From Kuschelorhynchus macadamiae (Eukaryota; Arthropoda; Insecta; Coleoptera; Curculionidae), in NCBI GenBank assembly GCA_030620095.1, contig JAUTXW010004486.1, positions 487,001 to 551,000 of the forward strand: a stretch of 64,000 bases of DNA. The letters run 5' to 3'. Position 1 is the stretch's first letter. Every line of letters starts with the position of its first letter. A model generated the notes under the pieces. It made no database searches, had not been told where the DNA came from, and was given only the letters and a program-made list of their open reading frames with translations. Positions 26,401-38,790 of the stretch are shown here, piece after piece. The translations under genes were made by a program, and so were the position numbers.

Positions 26401-28235
26401 ATTAAAAAAGGTAAAATAAATAGGTTAGGTACCTTCTTAGCCTTTTGATACAGATCTAGTCGTTGAACAGGTTTCTTATTTCTATTAGATCTTCTAACAT
26501 ATATTGTCTTCTGTTGACGTAATATATTTGTGTTTTCAGAAGTCGTGGTTTCATTACACCCATTGGTTTGGTCATATTCACTGAGTATCAGATTAAGTTC
26601 AAAATTATCAGGAATTTGTTCTGGAATTGAAATGGTGTCATTCATTGCGTTACTCTTCTATTCGTGGTAATCTTAAAAGCGTATCTGCATTTGCATGACT
26701 GTCAGATGAACGATATATAATATCAAAGTTAAAACCCTGTAGAAAGTCACCATTGAGGGTAATATTTTTTCGGAATGAAATATGGAAATTAGAGGTTTAT
26801 GATCCGTTATCAAAGTAAAATGCTTACCATATTCATATTAATTAAAATTGTTTAAATTCCAAAAAATAGCAGTGACTTCCTTATCGATTTGGCTATAATT
26901 TCGTTCCGATTTACACTGAAGCAATTGTTATCGGTCGTTCCGATTAGTTTGGAATTGTGTGTGATAAAACTGCTCTTAACCCATAAGGACTTGCATCAGT
27001 GGCTACACAAAGTGGCAAATTTGCATCATATGTACATAAAACTTGAGCAGAAGTTATTTCTCGTTTTATTAGGTTAAATGCATCTTAACAACTGTTTGCA
27101 ATGATCAATATAAAGGATATACTTAATTGCTAAGTATTTCAAAAATCTTCCATAATAGTTTACCATTCCCAGACAACTTTTTATTTCTGATGTATTCTTG
27201 GCACTTCTTGCATCCATAACTGCTCCAGCTTTGTCATTATTTTTCTTCAACCCGTCTTCTGGCACAATATGCCTTAAATAGCTAACATATTTGACGCGTA
27301 AACCAACTTCTTTTAATTTTTGTAGAACTAGTTCAACCCGTTCAAAATTTTGTCCAAAATTGTCCCCCTCAGTATCGTCTAAAGATACACAATGCTACTG
27401 GAATCCCGGCTAATGGTCTTGAAATGTACCGTTGCCAAATCGCTGGTGCTTTAATGCCGAATAATATTCTGTACTTTGCAATCACTCTTAGGAGTAGTTT
27501 CTGAATTTCTCTTTTTATTGATTTATCGGTATACGTAAATAAGCTTCTATGATAACTATAACATTTTCCGCCAAGCATTGTTTTAGCAAAAATATTTTCA
27601 AAATTTGGCACAGAATATCTGTCGTCTTTCGGTACTTTGTTAATTGTAATTTTGTAGTCGGCACAAAGTCTTACTGAGCCATCACTTTTTAAAAAGAAAC
27701 TATGGGAGCTCCCTACTCACTGTATTCTAATTTAGTAATAATTCTTTTTTTTATGTCGTTCAATTTCACTGATTACTTTTTCAACAATGGAATATAGAAT
27801 TTTTCGTGATGGGATGTATATAAGAATATAGTTTTCTATAAGGTACAAATTTCTTTAAAACTTTTAAATTTACCCATTCATTTTTGAACACTTCTTTTCT
27901 TTTTAGGTTCGCTTAAGGCTTCTTTTTTATCCATAGTCTCCAGCGAGTAAATATCAAGTACACTTAATTTGATAATTCCTTTTCATTCCCATCAAAAAAT
28001 TGGATCAACCTAATCAGGTATTATATATAAATTTCCTACAAATGTTTTACATTGTACTTTTATTTCGTTACTTGAAAATCCAGCGAGCTTTTTGATTTCC
28101 TCTGTATATGTCTTCAATGCTAAAACAGTTTTAGTGATCATTTTATGTGGAAAACGTTCTTTAAAATGTTTGTAAAAAATTGACGACACTGCAGCCTCTG
28201 TGTAATTCTGGGATAAAAAAATTATCAAATGTATT
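26394..28235 (-). pseudogene. Gypsy pol, disrupted and lacking integrase
   Basis: On the minus strand, 28150-28100 has MITKTVLALKTYTEEIKKLAG, the protease-to-reverse-transcriptase region. Near 27680 is DGSVRLCADYKITINKV, at 27620-27540 VPNFENIFAKTMLGGKCYS, and at 27450 FGIKAPAIWQR. Near 27350 the F/YxDD motif has become CIFRRY. At 27240-27150 is GLKKNNDKAGAVMDA then LGMVNYYGRFLK. RNase H follows as CVATDASPYGLRAVLSH at about 27010, and YRSSDSHANADTLLRLP at about 26700. The frame then goes straight to a C-terminal tail ending RRSNRNKKPVQRLDLYQK, so the whole integrase is deleted. Each quoted block is standard for Ty3/gypsy pol. The active site is lost. Confidence 0.85.
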
Positions 28236-28239
28236 CATA

Positions 28240-28940
28240 TAATAAACATTTCCTTATGGTTTTTCTTTTTCTTCTTCTTCCTCCAAAAAATCTAATTGAT
28301 TTTGAGTCCTCAGTGCCAAGTTACCTAACGATTAACCTGTTCATATTGGTAATAGTTTTTATAAACCCTTTTGCTAGATAACCTTTACGGGAATATTTTG
28401 AACATATAACATTCGTTTTCGGACAAGTATTTGCTAAATGAGAAGTGTCGCCGCATCTGTAGCAAACTTTAAATCATTCAGTTGATTTTGGTCTGACATT
28501 TCTTGTGTCTCTTTATGACCGGTTTCTATCGATAGTGCTAAATTCAAACAACGAAAAACTATCTATTGGTGTTCTCAACTGAATGATTTTTTCAATAAAA
28601 TTTGAATTTCATAACCTGCTAACAAACTGTTAACGTAAATGTAAATCCACAGTAAAAACATTATAGTTTGTAGATTTAAAGTCACAATTCCCACATGAAT
28701 TTTTTAGATCGGTAACGAAACCGGATGAACTCTCCGTTTCTTGTTGTATACGTTTTGAAATTTTTTTTGAGAGGCAATTATACTTGTGGCTGGAATCAAA
28801 TGCCCTTTACGGTCTTAACTAAGTCACTGTATGTTTTATTATTAGGATCATCTGGACTTACCAATGTTAATTGTAAGGTTTTTGTTTTCATAGTATGTAA
28901 TAACATTTCTTTTTTGGTAATAATATTTAAAGACATTTTT
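28240..28940 (-). pseudogene. Gypsy gag, disrupted
   Basis: The minus strand at about 28470-28400 gives CYRCGDTSHLANTCPKTNV, a CX2CX4HX4C zinc knuckle, followed by a decayed second knuckle. Upstream, at 28900-28560, are fragments typical of insect gypsy gag: KTYSDLVKTVKG, an F(V)xxLKN.CGNCDF-like segment spread over two frames, and LRQQFVSRL-like text. Stops are frequent. Confidence 0.65.
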
Positions 28941-29725
28941 TAAACGTAGACAGGGGGGGGCCGGGGGGGCCGCGGCCTTCCCTTTTTTCCTTGTGGCCCC
29001 TCACTGGCCCCTCCATTAGTCGGTCTAAATATATTATACCGTACGCTCATACAAGCATAATATTTTTAACGAAATAAAATACTCAAACCACAACAACACA
29101 AAATATCTCTACTAGTAAGAATCCCAAATATAAGCTGACTCTTACCTAATTAAAACAAAAAAAAAAAACAGTAATAATCTCTGTAACAATCCCGGTCTCT
29201 AGTACTTCATGTGAGCGAACTTTCTCTTGTTTAAGAATAATAAAATCATTTTTGAGAAATAGAATTGGAAATGACAGATTATCAAACTTGGCTATTTTAT
29301 CAATTGGTCATTGGTAAAAAACACAGATTTTTAAAGAGTTGTAGATATTTTCGCAGAAAATAAGGGAAGAATAATTTTAATTAAATTTTTGTTTCTATTT
29401 TTTAGTTGATGGTTTATATTATTCATGTTTATTGTTTATTAGTTTTAGTAATACTTTCGCAAGTGTACATTAAATAAAAGCGAAAAAAACATGTTTCTTC
29501 AGATGTGTTTAATTAAGTTACTTTTGTATAAAATTTGTTATTTAATTCAAAAACCTAAAATAAATGTAGGAAATTCGTTTTAATTTTTTTTACTTACTTA
29601 AAAATCTTTAGTAGGAAAGTATGCTACTTCGACACACTAAGGACAGACCCTGTATATAGGCCCCTCTAGACTATTTGTGCCCCCAAATGGCCCCCCCCAA
29701 AATAAATTTTCTGTCTACGTCCCTG
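28939..29725 (+). mobile_element. hAT-type transposon relic, internally deleted
   Basis: The right end (complement) begins CAGGGACGTAGACAG and is followed by a run of eight to nine G and GGCC. The left end shows ACGTAGACAG followed by a G run and GGCC, with the first five bases changed or lost. GGCCCC motifs recur just inside both ends. The body is under 800 bp and encodes only the end of a transposase. It lies between the gypsy LTR fragment and gag. Confidence 0.7.
29183..29365 (+). pseudogene. hAT transposase C-terminal dimerisation domain
   Basis: The plus strand reads STSCERTFSCLRIIKSFLRN and then GNDRLSNLAILSI. This is the highly conserved S(T)(A/S)xxERxFSxL..IK..LR...(G)..RL..L.(L/I)L(S)I signature of the hAT C-terminal dimerisation region. 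After a break it continues with decayed TDFKEL.DIFAE, also usual there. The DDE catalytic core is absent, so only this last part survives. Confidence 0.85.
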
Positions 29726-29734
29726 CTCTCATCG

Positions 29735-29820
29735 CCACTATTATTAAATATGCTTTTTAAGAGATACTTTTATTTTCCACTTTTCTAAGTCATCAATAAG
29801 ACAATCATAAGACATGATCA
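29735..29820 (-). repeat. Gypsy 5' LTR fragment
   Basis: Matches 26311-26400. It starts on the minus strand with TGATCATGTCTTATGATTGT and is cut by the hAT end at 29725. Confidence 0.6.
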
Positions 29821-29939
29821 TATAAATACAAAAGGAAACCAGTCAAAGGTAAAAATCAATAGCTGAAAAGTATTAATATAATGCAGGAAAACTTAATATT
29901 ATTGTTAGACAGTTCAGCAAAATATAAAAATTTCTGGCT

Positions 29940-31010
29940 TTAACTTTCCATTATCAAAAGAAGCAAATAACAGGTCATTAGCTATCTTGTATTCATTGCT
30001 GGATGTAAGTTCTTGGGCGATATTTACTTATTGCTCTGCTATCCGTTTTACATCATCGGTCCACCTAGTTTAGTTGTTGGTCTGATCTTTATTATACGTT
30101 GGGATCTCCAGTCTATTAATTAACCCTGTTGGTAGTTGTGCAATTTTAAAGAAGTTTCATGATGTCAGTTATCATGTATCCTGTCCTTTTTCTGTTAAAT
30201 TCCTGGTTTTTCTTTTTCTAAACTTTTTGTGAGTTTCAATGATACAACGCAATATATAATTACGTTTTTCGTTTCAAACGTATTGACAGGTCTCCTTTAA
30301 GTATGTTTTATATTTTACCAAATTAATCAAACATTTGATTTTTTAACATTTTTTGGGCGTCCCCCAAGTTGTTACAATGACAATATCGTCCGCAAGGTTG
30401 AGGTTTTTTAAGTTTCCGCTGTCAAGTTAATGTCTTTTTTATCTCAATGTAGGTTTTTCAATGCCTATAATTCTATTGAGCTTAAGAGATTTGATTCCCT
30501 GCCAGATTTCTCGTTCCATTAGGTATTTATTATGTGTATATTATATTACGTGTTTTATCAATTTTTGTATATCTATATATCTTTTTGTGTTGTAGGGCTG
30601 CAAATTTTGCTGATACAGTCTCGAAAGCTTTCCTCTAATAAATAAATATTAGAACAACGGATAAATTGTTTTCCACGGATTTCCCTACTATGGTTGTTGT
30701 TGCTTAGACCTGATCAGTTATAGGCCGCTTGATTTTGGAATCGTAGAAGTTCAACTAACGTTTAAGACGTACCATTAATATTTTGCTGCTTGTAAAGGTG
30801 GGATAGCTGTCTGATCGGTCTATAATTTTGGAGGTTAATTCTGTCTTCTGTTTTATGAATAAAATACTTTTTAAAAATACCCTAAATGTTTTTGAAAACA
30901 TTAAATAATCCGAAACTTTGACTACCAGAATTTCATCAATATTAAACAAAAGGGGATCATCAAAAGCACAATTTATTAGTTTGTATCTGTTAGTTGTGCC
31001 AATCAACAAT
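29940..31010 (-). pseudogene. Third LINE reverse-transcriptase relic
   Basis: Minus strand from 30990: FNIDEILVVKVSDYLMFSKT, then SILFIKQKTELTSKIIDRSD. These align with the ...(I)ILL(H/Y)KKGDR....NYRPISLL region of LINE reverse transcriptases. SVENNLSVVLIFIRGKLSRL (about 30660) corresponds to the first catalytic-aspartate region (FVD..KAFD). LADDIVIVTTWGT (about 30400) is the (A)DD motif. Near 30060, RWTDDVKRIAEQ is the usual end of the ORF (RW.DD...IA...W...AQ). The many stops and lost residues show an old copy. The type appears RTE- or CR1-like and differs from the two LINEs above. Confidence 0.7.
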
Positions 31011-31397
31011 ATTTTTCAAACAAATATAGCTTACTAATAGAGAAAAATTTGATTTTAAAACATGAATAATTCTTCTCGACTTTTTCCATCCAATTAGTTT
31101 GTTTTTAATATATTTACAGACCAAAACTCAAAGAGAATAAATTCGTTTATAGCAAATTTAAATATTTTTTAACTAAAATATTCTTATATAAAATATACAG
31201 ATCATTGAAATTTGAAGAATGGTAGACCTGGTGTATCTGACATAAAGCCTTCATCAGTACACACAACTAATAGACCATTAAAAATAGCGAAAAATAATAG
31301 GAAAAGATTAACGTGGCAAGAACTATAAAGAAAAACAAATTTTGTTGGGATGACCGCTATAGGACAATGTAATTTAGCAAACCAAGGAATGTGAAGT

Positions 31398-31456
<59 letters not shown>

Positions 31457-33084
31457 AAATTACTAAAAGCAACGAATCATAACTAGGGAAGTTCTTACAT
31501 TTGATTGACTTAAAGTAACTAGTCTATGTGACCCCGATTGCGACTTAATAACGTACCTAAAATTTTCTCATTTGGGAACCAGCAAAACTTTCCAAAAGTT
31601 GAAGTGTAACCAAAGGTCAATTATACCTCGAATATACAATTCATAAGGCCGTTCGTAAATTCGCCCCTGTCGACGTTTCGTCGTAATATGCAACTCACAG
31701 TATTCCAGGTCTACTGATAAAAAACAAACTTGAGATTGTTTGTTATTTCTGAGTTCAAGATGCTCCAAGTTAGAACATGTATATGATTTGTTTTAAGCTA
31801 AATTTTATTTAAATAGTTACCCTAAGTTTATCAAATTGACTTTTCTTTGCTCAAAAAATTATTATGGCCAGTTATCAGTGCGTGTTTCCGAAAAATATTT
31901 GACAGTACAGAGGTAAACAGGGTCTTACTTTAAATAACGTTTCCCTAATAAAAGAAAGGATTCAGAAAGAGGGAAGTTCCACGTAAAGCCAATTTATTTT
32001 TTGTTTGCGAAAATATACGTACCCGAGGAATACGTAAAACGTGATAAGTAAACTAGATAAGCAGTAAACATTTTAAGGGTGTTAGTGACTTGTGACATTA
32101 TTGCAATCTTCACAGTTGCAGACTAATATTTCCGAATACGCATGCTTAAGTTTTATTTCATTCTTTATTAAAAATGGACGACAAACGTAATCTCTCTGGT
32201 CTAGCTGCATACCACCAAATGTTACCACCATCTTAATTATATATATATATTTTTTTCAATCCTGTACAACGTATTACATATATTACTTTACATTTGTTAT
32301 ATCGACGCAAATCTCGTACCTTTTTCTATATCATATAAAGGAAAAAAAATGTGTATGTGTCTAAAATACCAAAGGGAAAATTCCTCATATGTAACATTAA
32401 TTTAGTTTCCTTCAGGAGAGAAATATTTGTGTCATTTTTTAACGTGTTTTTCTGTTGTTTATTTACTTAGGTAAAATGCGATGTAATTTTTCTTTGATGC
32501 ATTCTTTATGACAGAACAAAAGGGATCTGCGAATAAGAATTGCTTTACTTATGGAAGAATACACTACGGATGTTATTTTTCTTATTAAATAATTCATCTT
32601 ATAAAAGAGTGTGGATGTTTCTTACATGAAGTGAAAAAAGGATTTTATATAAAATAAATAGGAATAGTATTGTGGTATTCCGTAACATATTTTAAGTTTA
32701 ATAATAGGATTTCATCTAATTATTTCTTAAACATCTTCATATAAATACTAAATTATTTGAGTAACTGAAAAAAATAGAAATCGCTAAGTTTGTTTTTACA
32801 TGCTTGAGAAATATGCAGTGTGACCGGTAAAGTTCGAAATATATATGAATTTTTCTAAATAATTGAGTCAAGCGAAATTTGAATTGACTGAACTGATATT
32901 TGCTCGAAAAATAACACAAAATCACAATAAAATTATGAACGTAATTTATCTTACCTGTCAACTTTGACTTTTTTTTAATGACTCTTTTTTTACGCAAACT
33001 TTTGAAAAATAGTGATGAAAAAAGTTGTTTTTTTATATATTAGCTTTATACCAAATTTCAATGCTATTTTTTCCTTATTTTTTA
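31011..33084. other. AT-rich stretch without recognisable gene
   Basis: Holds a (TA)n run at 31400-31453. A GTCGACGTTTCGTCG text at 31668 recalls the ribozyme-like monomers, but the fold does not complete. No coding similarity. Confidence 0.4.
31400..31453. repeat. (TA)n microsatellite
   Basis: Uninterrupted TA run of about 54 bp. Confidence 0.95.
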
Positions 33085-34178
33085 GTTTTATCAATTCCGT
33101 CAGTATGTCTGTACAGTATGTGTATCATAGCTCAAAAACTGCTTATCCGATTGACTTCAAATTTTAGTCAAAAGTCAAGGGTCATAAGAGGATAAAATGG
33201 CTACATTCTGGTAAAAATGAAATATGGCGGCCTAGTAAAATGTTAAAAAAATGAGTACTAAAAAACTACCTATCCAGTTTACCTGAATTTTGCACAAAAA
33301 TAAAGTATTAGATAAAAATGAACAGGAAAATTTTGGTAAAAGTTGCGAAACAAAATGGCTGCTTAAAAAAAATTATTACAAAAAAAACTACTTATCCAAT
33401 TTACCTGAAATTTTGCACAAAAATGAAATATTACGTTGGAGTCAACTTGTAAGATTTTGATACTAAGACAAGATGGCGGAACAAAATGGCGGCTTAATAA
33501 AATTTTAAAAATAAGCATGAAAAAACTACTTATTAAATTTTGTGCAAAAATTAAGTGTGATATAGAGAGTAAAATTGTGATACGAATTGAAAATGGAACA
33601 AAATGCCGGCCAAATAAAATATTTGTAAACGTAAAAAAATATTCCTCTCCGAGGTTTTACATAGCTTCAAGTTTTAGCATTTCTAGATGCTAAAAACATG
33701 TTTTCTCAATTCTGTCGTGCTGTTTGTCTGACAATATCGGGCATAGCTAAAAACTATTTACCCGTTTGTCTTCAAATTTTGGTCAAAAATTAAAAGAGTT
33801 GGGGATATATCCAATATGGCAGCACAAAATGGCGGCCTAGTGAAAAGCTAAAAAAATTATCACTAAAAAACTAACTATCCAAATTACCTAAAATTTGGCA
33901 TCAAAATCAAGTGTTACATAAAATTGAACTGGTAACGTTTTGGTGTGAATCCAAGATGGCAGTATAACAAAATAGTTAAAAAAAATCAGCCTGAAAATTT
34001 ATTTATTAGATTTATTTCAAATTTTGTGTATACGTTAAGTGTGATAGAGAGAAACTAGTAAAATTGTGGTACGAATTCAAATTAGCGGAACAAAATGGCG
34101 ACCAAATAAAATTATTATAAAATCAACGCAAAAAAATGTCTTAATGACACAAAATGGCGGTCTTAAAAAAGTTTGTGT

Positions 34179-34180
<2 letters not shown>
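33085..34180 (+). repeat. ATGGCGG repeat family, plus-strand copy
   Basis: Modules include AAGATGGCGGAACAAAATGG (33472), GGCAGCACAAAATGGCGGCC (33818) and ACAAAATGGCGG (34149). There are two GTCTGT-type blocks (33103 and 33712). The copy ends directly in (TA)n, where other copies have the GACAGTATATATGT text of End B. Confidence 0.85.

Positions 34181-34254
<74 letters not shown>
34181..34254. repeat. (TA)n microsatellite
   Basis: Uninterrupted TA run of about 74 bp at the End-B side of the ATGGCGG copy. Confidence 0.95.
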
Positions 34255-34255
<1 letters not shown>

Positions 34256-37200
34256 CAATTCAATTGAGTTCAAAACTGCGTCCAAATTGTTCAAAGTTTA
34301 TGCAGGTTCCCAAATTTAAAGTAATAGTATATTGTAAGTTTTGAAAACAGCTTATTTTATCGAATATGACAATTTCATTGGACGAGAGGTAGGGAGTATC
34401 ACATGAATGTGAAAAGTCGTTTTTAAACGTGTTATACTCCTGGACAGATATTTTCTATATGTGGGTACTATAGTAGGTTTGAAAGAATGGGTATTAACTA
34501 GCTCGAGTCAGGGGGGATTCGGCAGGTAACAGTGGTGAAAAAATGTTGCACAATAACGTCATAGTTCAAAGCTAGAATATGTCTTACAGGACAGTATTAG
34601 CGATTCGATTTACCAGACGCTTTTCGCGGGTCCTAGCTGTTACCAGGCGCTTTAAGGCTTGATGGATATTCGGTGCATTACGTTACAGATTCCGATCAAT
34701 CGTCAATTTTCATGAACTTTTAAAATATTATGGATCTTGAACTCTCGATTAAAAGTCTTTATGGCTAGAACTCAGTACTGTGACAAGTATCAGAGATACA
34801 GGGTATTAAACTGTATCCAAATCGCTTGTAAAATACATGGGAAAACCATATAACACGAAATTACTTTTTTCGAAATATTTAACGTATTATTAATTTACTT
34901 ACTAACTATTAATTTATCCAAATTACGAAAAAAGTTTTATATAAACGTAAGTTTAAAAACCCTTCGCCTTCAACATATAGGGCAATTCCACTTTCACTTA
35001 CAAATCCCATCTTCCCTCAAAAGCTCGTCAACAAATGGATAGAAAATTCCTCTCCATTTATTGATAAAACTTTAAGTTAAATAAAATGAGAAATATACGA
35101 AGCCATAGAGTTGAATTTTAATACATAAGTATTAAGTTAAAAAAATTCCTTTCCCATTTTTTAAAATTTTACTATATATCTTAGTACATAGTAAACTGTA
35201 AGACGTATACCATATCGTTAAAAAGATATCGGAGTAACTCTTATAAAAACGCGTCGACTTTCCTAAGTTTTATTATCCGACGAAGAAAAAAGTGTTAAAG
35301 TACCTTGTATTTCCGTTAAGATTATCAAAAAGTCAGTAATTTTCATGTTTTATTTTTTTCTGCTTTAAAGAGTTTCACTTTTTGTATTTTAAATTTGTAT
35401 TTACATTTTTTTTAAACATGAGGGTTTTTTGACCAGACATGTCGTTTTTCAAAATCGGCCGCCATCTAATCTAATAAGGTTTCTGTCGGTGACTCACATT
35501 CCGAGTATCACATGATTAATGTTTAGCAGCAAAATCGAAAATATATATCCATTTTGGTATCCTGTTAAGCTCGCAAAACGTCTATTACCCTATACACATT
35601 TAATGTATGACACTACTAGAATTGTTATGTAAAACATAGTCAAGTATTCTGTCTCTAGTACAAAAAAAATTCACCAAAAAGTGACCTTTTTAACATTTTT
35701 AATAAAAGCCCATATACATAGCAAGTAAATAAACTAATTTGTATTGTAGTAGTGTACGTTGAGGTTTCCTGTCAAGCATCGTTGATGTGATATTTTATGG
35801 CAGGTCTACTGCGATTCAACTTGGTCCACGGCATAGTGCACAACAATGAGCTATATACTACGTAACTATAACGGCTCTGTTGATCTAAACATGTGAGTCT
35901 TGTGGACTCTTTGCCTCTTTCAATCTTATTGGGTTAAATGTGAATACGGGCGCCCTTAGGTCTTTTAATGCTTCGGCTGGCTCTAGTGAAATATGTCTGA
36001 ATAAAAGAATAAAAACGAAAAACTCCAGGATAGTGGGGATATAGTCTGTACATATAAAAAGGACAAATATAGGAAGGGAACTGTTTATAGTTTAGTCAAG
36101 CTTCTGGTATTAATTATTTCAGGACTTTTCTACGAAATAATTTTAAAAGAAACAAGTTAGAAACAAATTAATCATTTGTAATAAGTATAAACTCACCAAT
36201 GAGGGTTTGCTTTGAAACAATAACATTCCTTGAAGGTGACATACATTTAATTGCAACAAACCATCATTCTGTTAATGGAAGTAAATTTAAAAAATACACA
36301 TTTAATCTTAACTGTTTTAAATATCGCGAAGAATGCTTTCCATTTGTTTAGGAAATCATATCTCAACTTACATACGTGCACGCCTTTTTGCCACTTGTGA
36401 ATGAATAATAAAATTTGTAATAAAATAGTGAGCGGAATTTTTCGCATGTCTAAATTTAAGTCGGTATTGTTTTAATATCTACAGAATGGAAAATATCCGT
36501 AATCTAGCATGTCTTTCGTGGCTTCTTTTCGTGGAAAGTAATTGCGTTTTCCCTTAGACACGCATTACTTTATGTTTTTCCAATCGATGAACGCCTGAAT
36601 GTAGTCATGTTGCACGTTATATTTTTTACAAATTGTGAATTATAGTATAAATAAACATTTATGTAAATTTAATTGCTCGTGTAAAAAGTTGCTTGATTAA
36701 ATAGCTTTCTGTAGCAATATTAGCCATAGACATCAAGATAAAATGTTAGAACATGAATTCAAGAAATTGGTAAACAATATTAAGTCTAGAAAACTTACAG
36801 TAAAAATAGGAAACAATATTATGCTTAATTTTCTCAAAATTTGAAAAAAAAACTCATCTGGCATATTTTTGTTTTCAAAGTAAAAACTTTAAAAATAAGT
36901 GATACCACTATTGCCATATCCGTAAACGTAAAAGCTCTGAAAGAGGTTAAATTAAAAAAAAAAGGCTTTTTTTTAGAATCTTTTATAATGCTGTCAGATT
37001 TTCTTCGATCTGGAGTTTTTTTTTTAATAATTCCAAAGGTATTCTTTTCATCAAGTTTTGTTCTTATTTCTTTATTTCTACAAGATGGAAATTGATGTTT
37101 TTATATTAACTGTTAGTTTTTTAATTGTCACCATGAACTTAATTTTTGCTTCCTTATATAACAGCCAATATATTTTATTAATAATACACTAAATAGGCTA

Positions 37201-37734
37201 TGTATAGGAAGATTTTGAGAACGAAAAGACCGATAACAGTCAAATTGAAAACAAAAATAGTTGGGATGAATGTTCTGACATTCACCCCACACACATTTTT
37301 TTGTATACAAAAAATGTTCAACCAGTGCTATAAAGAGTAGTCCAAAAAGGATGAGGTAGTCCCCTGAAAACAAACGGCGAAAGACGTGATATTTCTCCTA
37401 TTTTTTTGAAAATATTTTTTTTTTTATATAGATTTTAAATAAGGTCTATATTTATTTTTGGTTATTATAATTTTGGTTCATTGGTTGTCAATGAAATTCA
37501 AAATTAATAGATCAAATTATAAATCATTCTGAAATGTTTTTTTAGTAACTGTTAACATAAAAATCGAATTAAAATGTTAGACTTTGGATCAGTGATCTCA
37601 TGCAGATTTTATGCGATAAAAATGGTTTTGGCACTGATATACAGTAAATAGCCTATTAATCTAGCCAAAGTTTACCTGCTAGCTTATCTGCAAGTTTAAA
37701 AAAATTATAAAAAAGTTACAAGAATTAATTTTTG
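34255..37734. other. Long stretch without recognisable gene
   Basis: No coding similarity on either strand. The segments 34480-34700 and 35750-36020 are less AT-rich than their surroundings, but show neither conserved reading frames nor repeats that I can match. Confidence 0.4.
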
Positions 37735-38790
37735 TCAATATAATATAATACATTGTTTGATGATAGTTAAAAAAACATTGACGAAAGAATTCTCTTAAAA
37801 TCACATTTGGTTGAAAATATATTGTAAAAAGGTAAAAACCCATTTTATCTCTTTAAGGCTGGAAATTCTAAAAATCCATAAATCTATTTTTAGATAATTA
37901 TTTCTGAAGGCTAATGAAAAAAAATTGGTTCAAATTAAGTTGAAGAGATATTGTAAAAAAGAAAAAACCCAACTCATTCTCTTATAGGAGAAATTTCGAA
38001 AAATCGGTAAATAGATTTTCAAATACCTATTATTTTTTAGTAGGAACGACGAAAGAATCGTGATAAAATCTCATCTGAAGAGATATTGTAAAGAAAGTAA
38101 AAACACATTTCACTCCTCCGTTTTTTGCTACTTACGACTGGGTTTTCGAAAAATTTAGAAATCGATTTGTAGACAATTATTTTTGAAAGTCATAAACGAA
38201 ATAATAGTTCTAAATTCTCATTTAGTTGTAGGTACATATATTGTAGAAAAGTAAAAACCAATTGCAACTCTTTTTAACTTCCTAGTGGACGAGTTCTAAA
38301 AATGTTTCTTTTATCCGGTGCCTAAATTGCAAAAAAGGTCCCTGCCAAATTTGAACATTTTATCTTTAATATTATATATTTTTTCCTTTTGCACTCCCTT
38401 ATTTTCAATTTGCGAAAATGATTAGTGAATGAGTCTTAAAAATTGTCAATTGCTTCTAAGCCACGGGTGTTACTTATTTAGCATTTACATCATATGCCAA
38501 TTTAACGCTACATATTCATCTGAAAACGCAAAAATATATTTTAAGAATATTATTTTTGAAAGTCATTCACGTAAGAAGCAATTATTTAAAAATTACAACC
38601 AATTTTTTCAGCTCCTTTTCGCCAACTTAAGGGTAATATTTAGAATGATCGGTAAATAGATTCGAACATAATTACGTATGACAGCAACTGAGGAAAATAT
38701 AGCTTTAATATATTATTTAGTTGAAAAGATAATTTTTCGCCTGTTTTCACCTCTTACAGGGTTCCAAAAAAATCTTTTCATTTCCTGCAC
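37735..38790. repeat. Strongly diverged tandem repeat, period about 130-155 bp
   Basis: The texts ATATTGTAAAAAGGTAAAAA, ATATTGTAAAAAAGAAAAAA, ATATTGTAAAGAAAGTAAAA and ATATTGTAGAAAAGTAAAAA start units at about 37817, 37948, 38083 and 38238. Each unit continues with a GAAA..TCTAAAAA.. / GGTAAATAGATTTT part, then ATTATTTTTGAAAGTCAT, then AAATCTCATTTAGTTGAAG. More decayed units appear to follow near 38526 and 38690. No coding. Confidence 0.7.

Larger units (their letters stand above)
26311..29820 (-). mobile_element. Ty3/gypsy retrotransposon relic with a nested hAT relic
   Basis: Minus-strand order from high to low coordinates: 5' LTR fragment (29735-29820), hAT insertion (28939-29725), gag (28940-28420), protease/reverse transcriptase/RNase H (28230-26650), a short C-terminal tail (26645-26394), then the 3' LTR (26400 downwards). 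Integrase is missing. The two LTR fragments match over about 85 bp: the texts TTAAATATGC, AGATAC.TTTATTTTCCAC, AGACAAT.ATAAGACAT and TGATCAT recur in order with small gaps. Many stops mark it as old. Confidence 0.8.

Noticed and set aside
31660..31715. Possible hammerhead on the minus strand (CTGTGAG, GTTG...CGAC, GAAACGTCGAC)
   Set aside because: First core block lacks one base, helix I and helix III cannot be formed convincingly, and it is not part of a tandem array.
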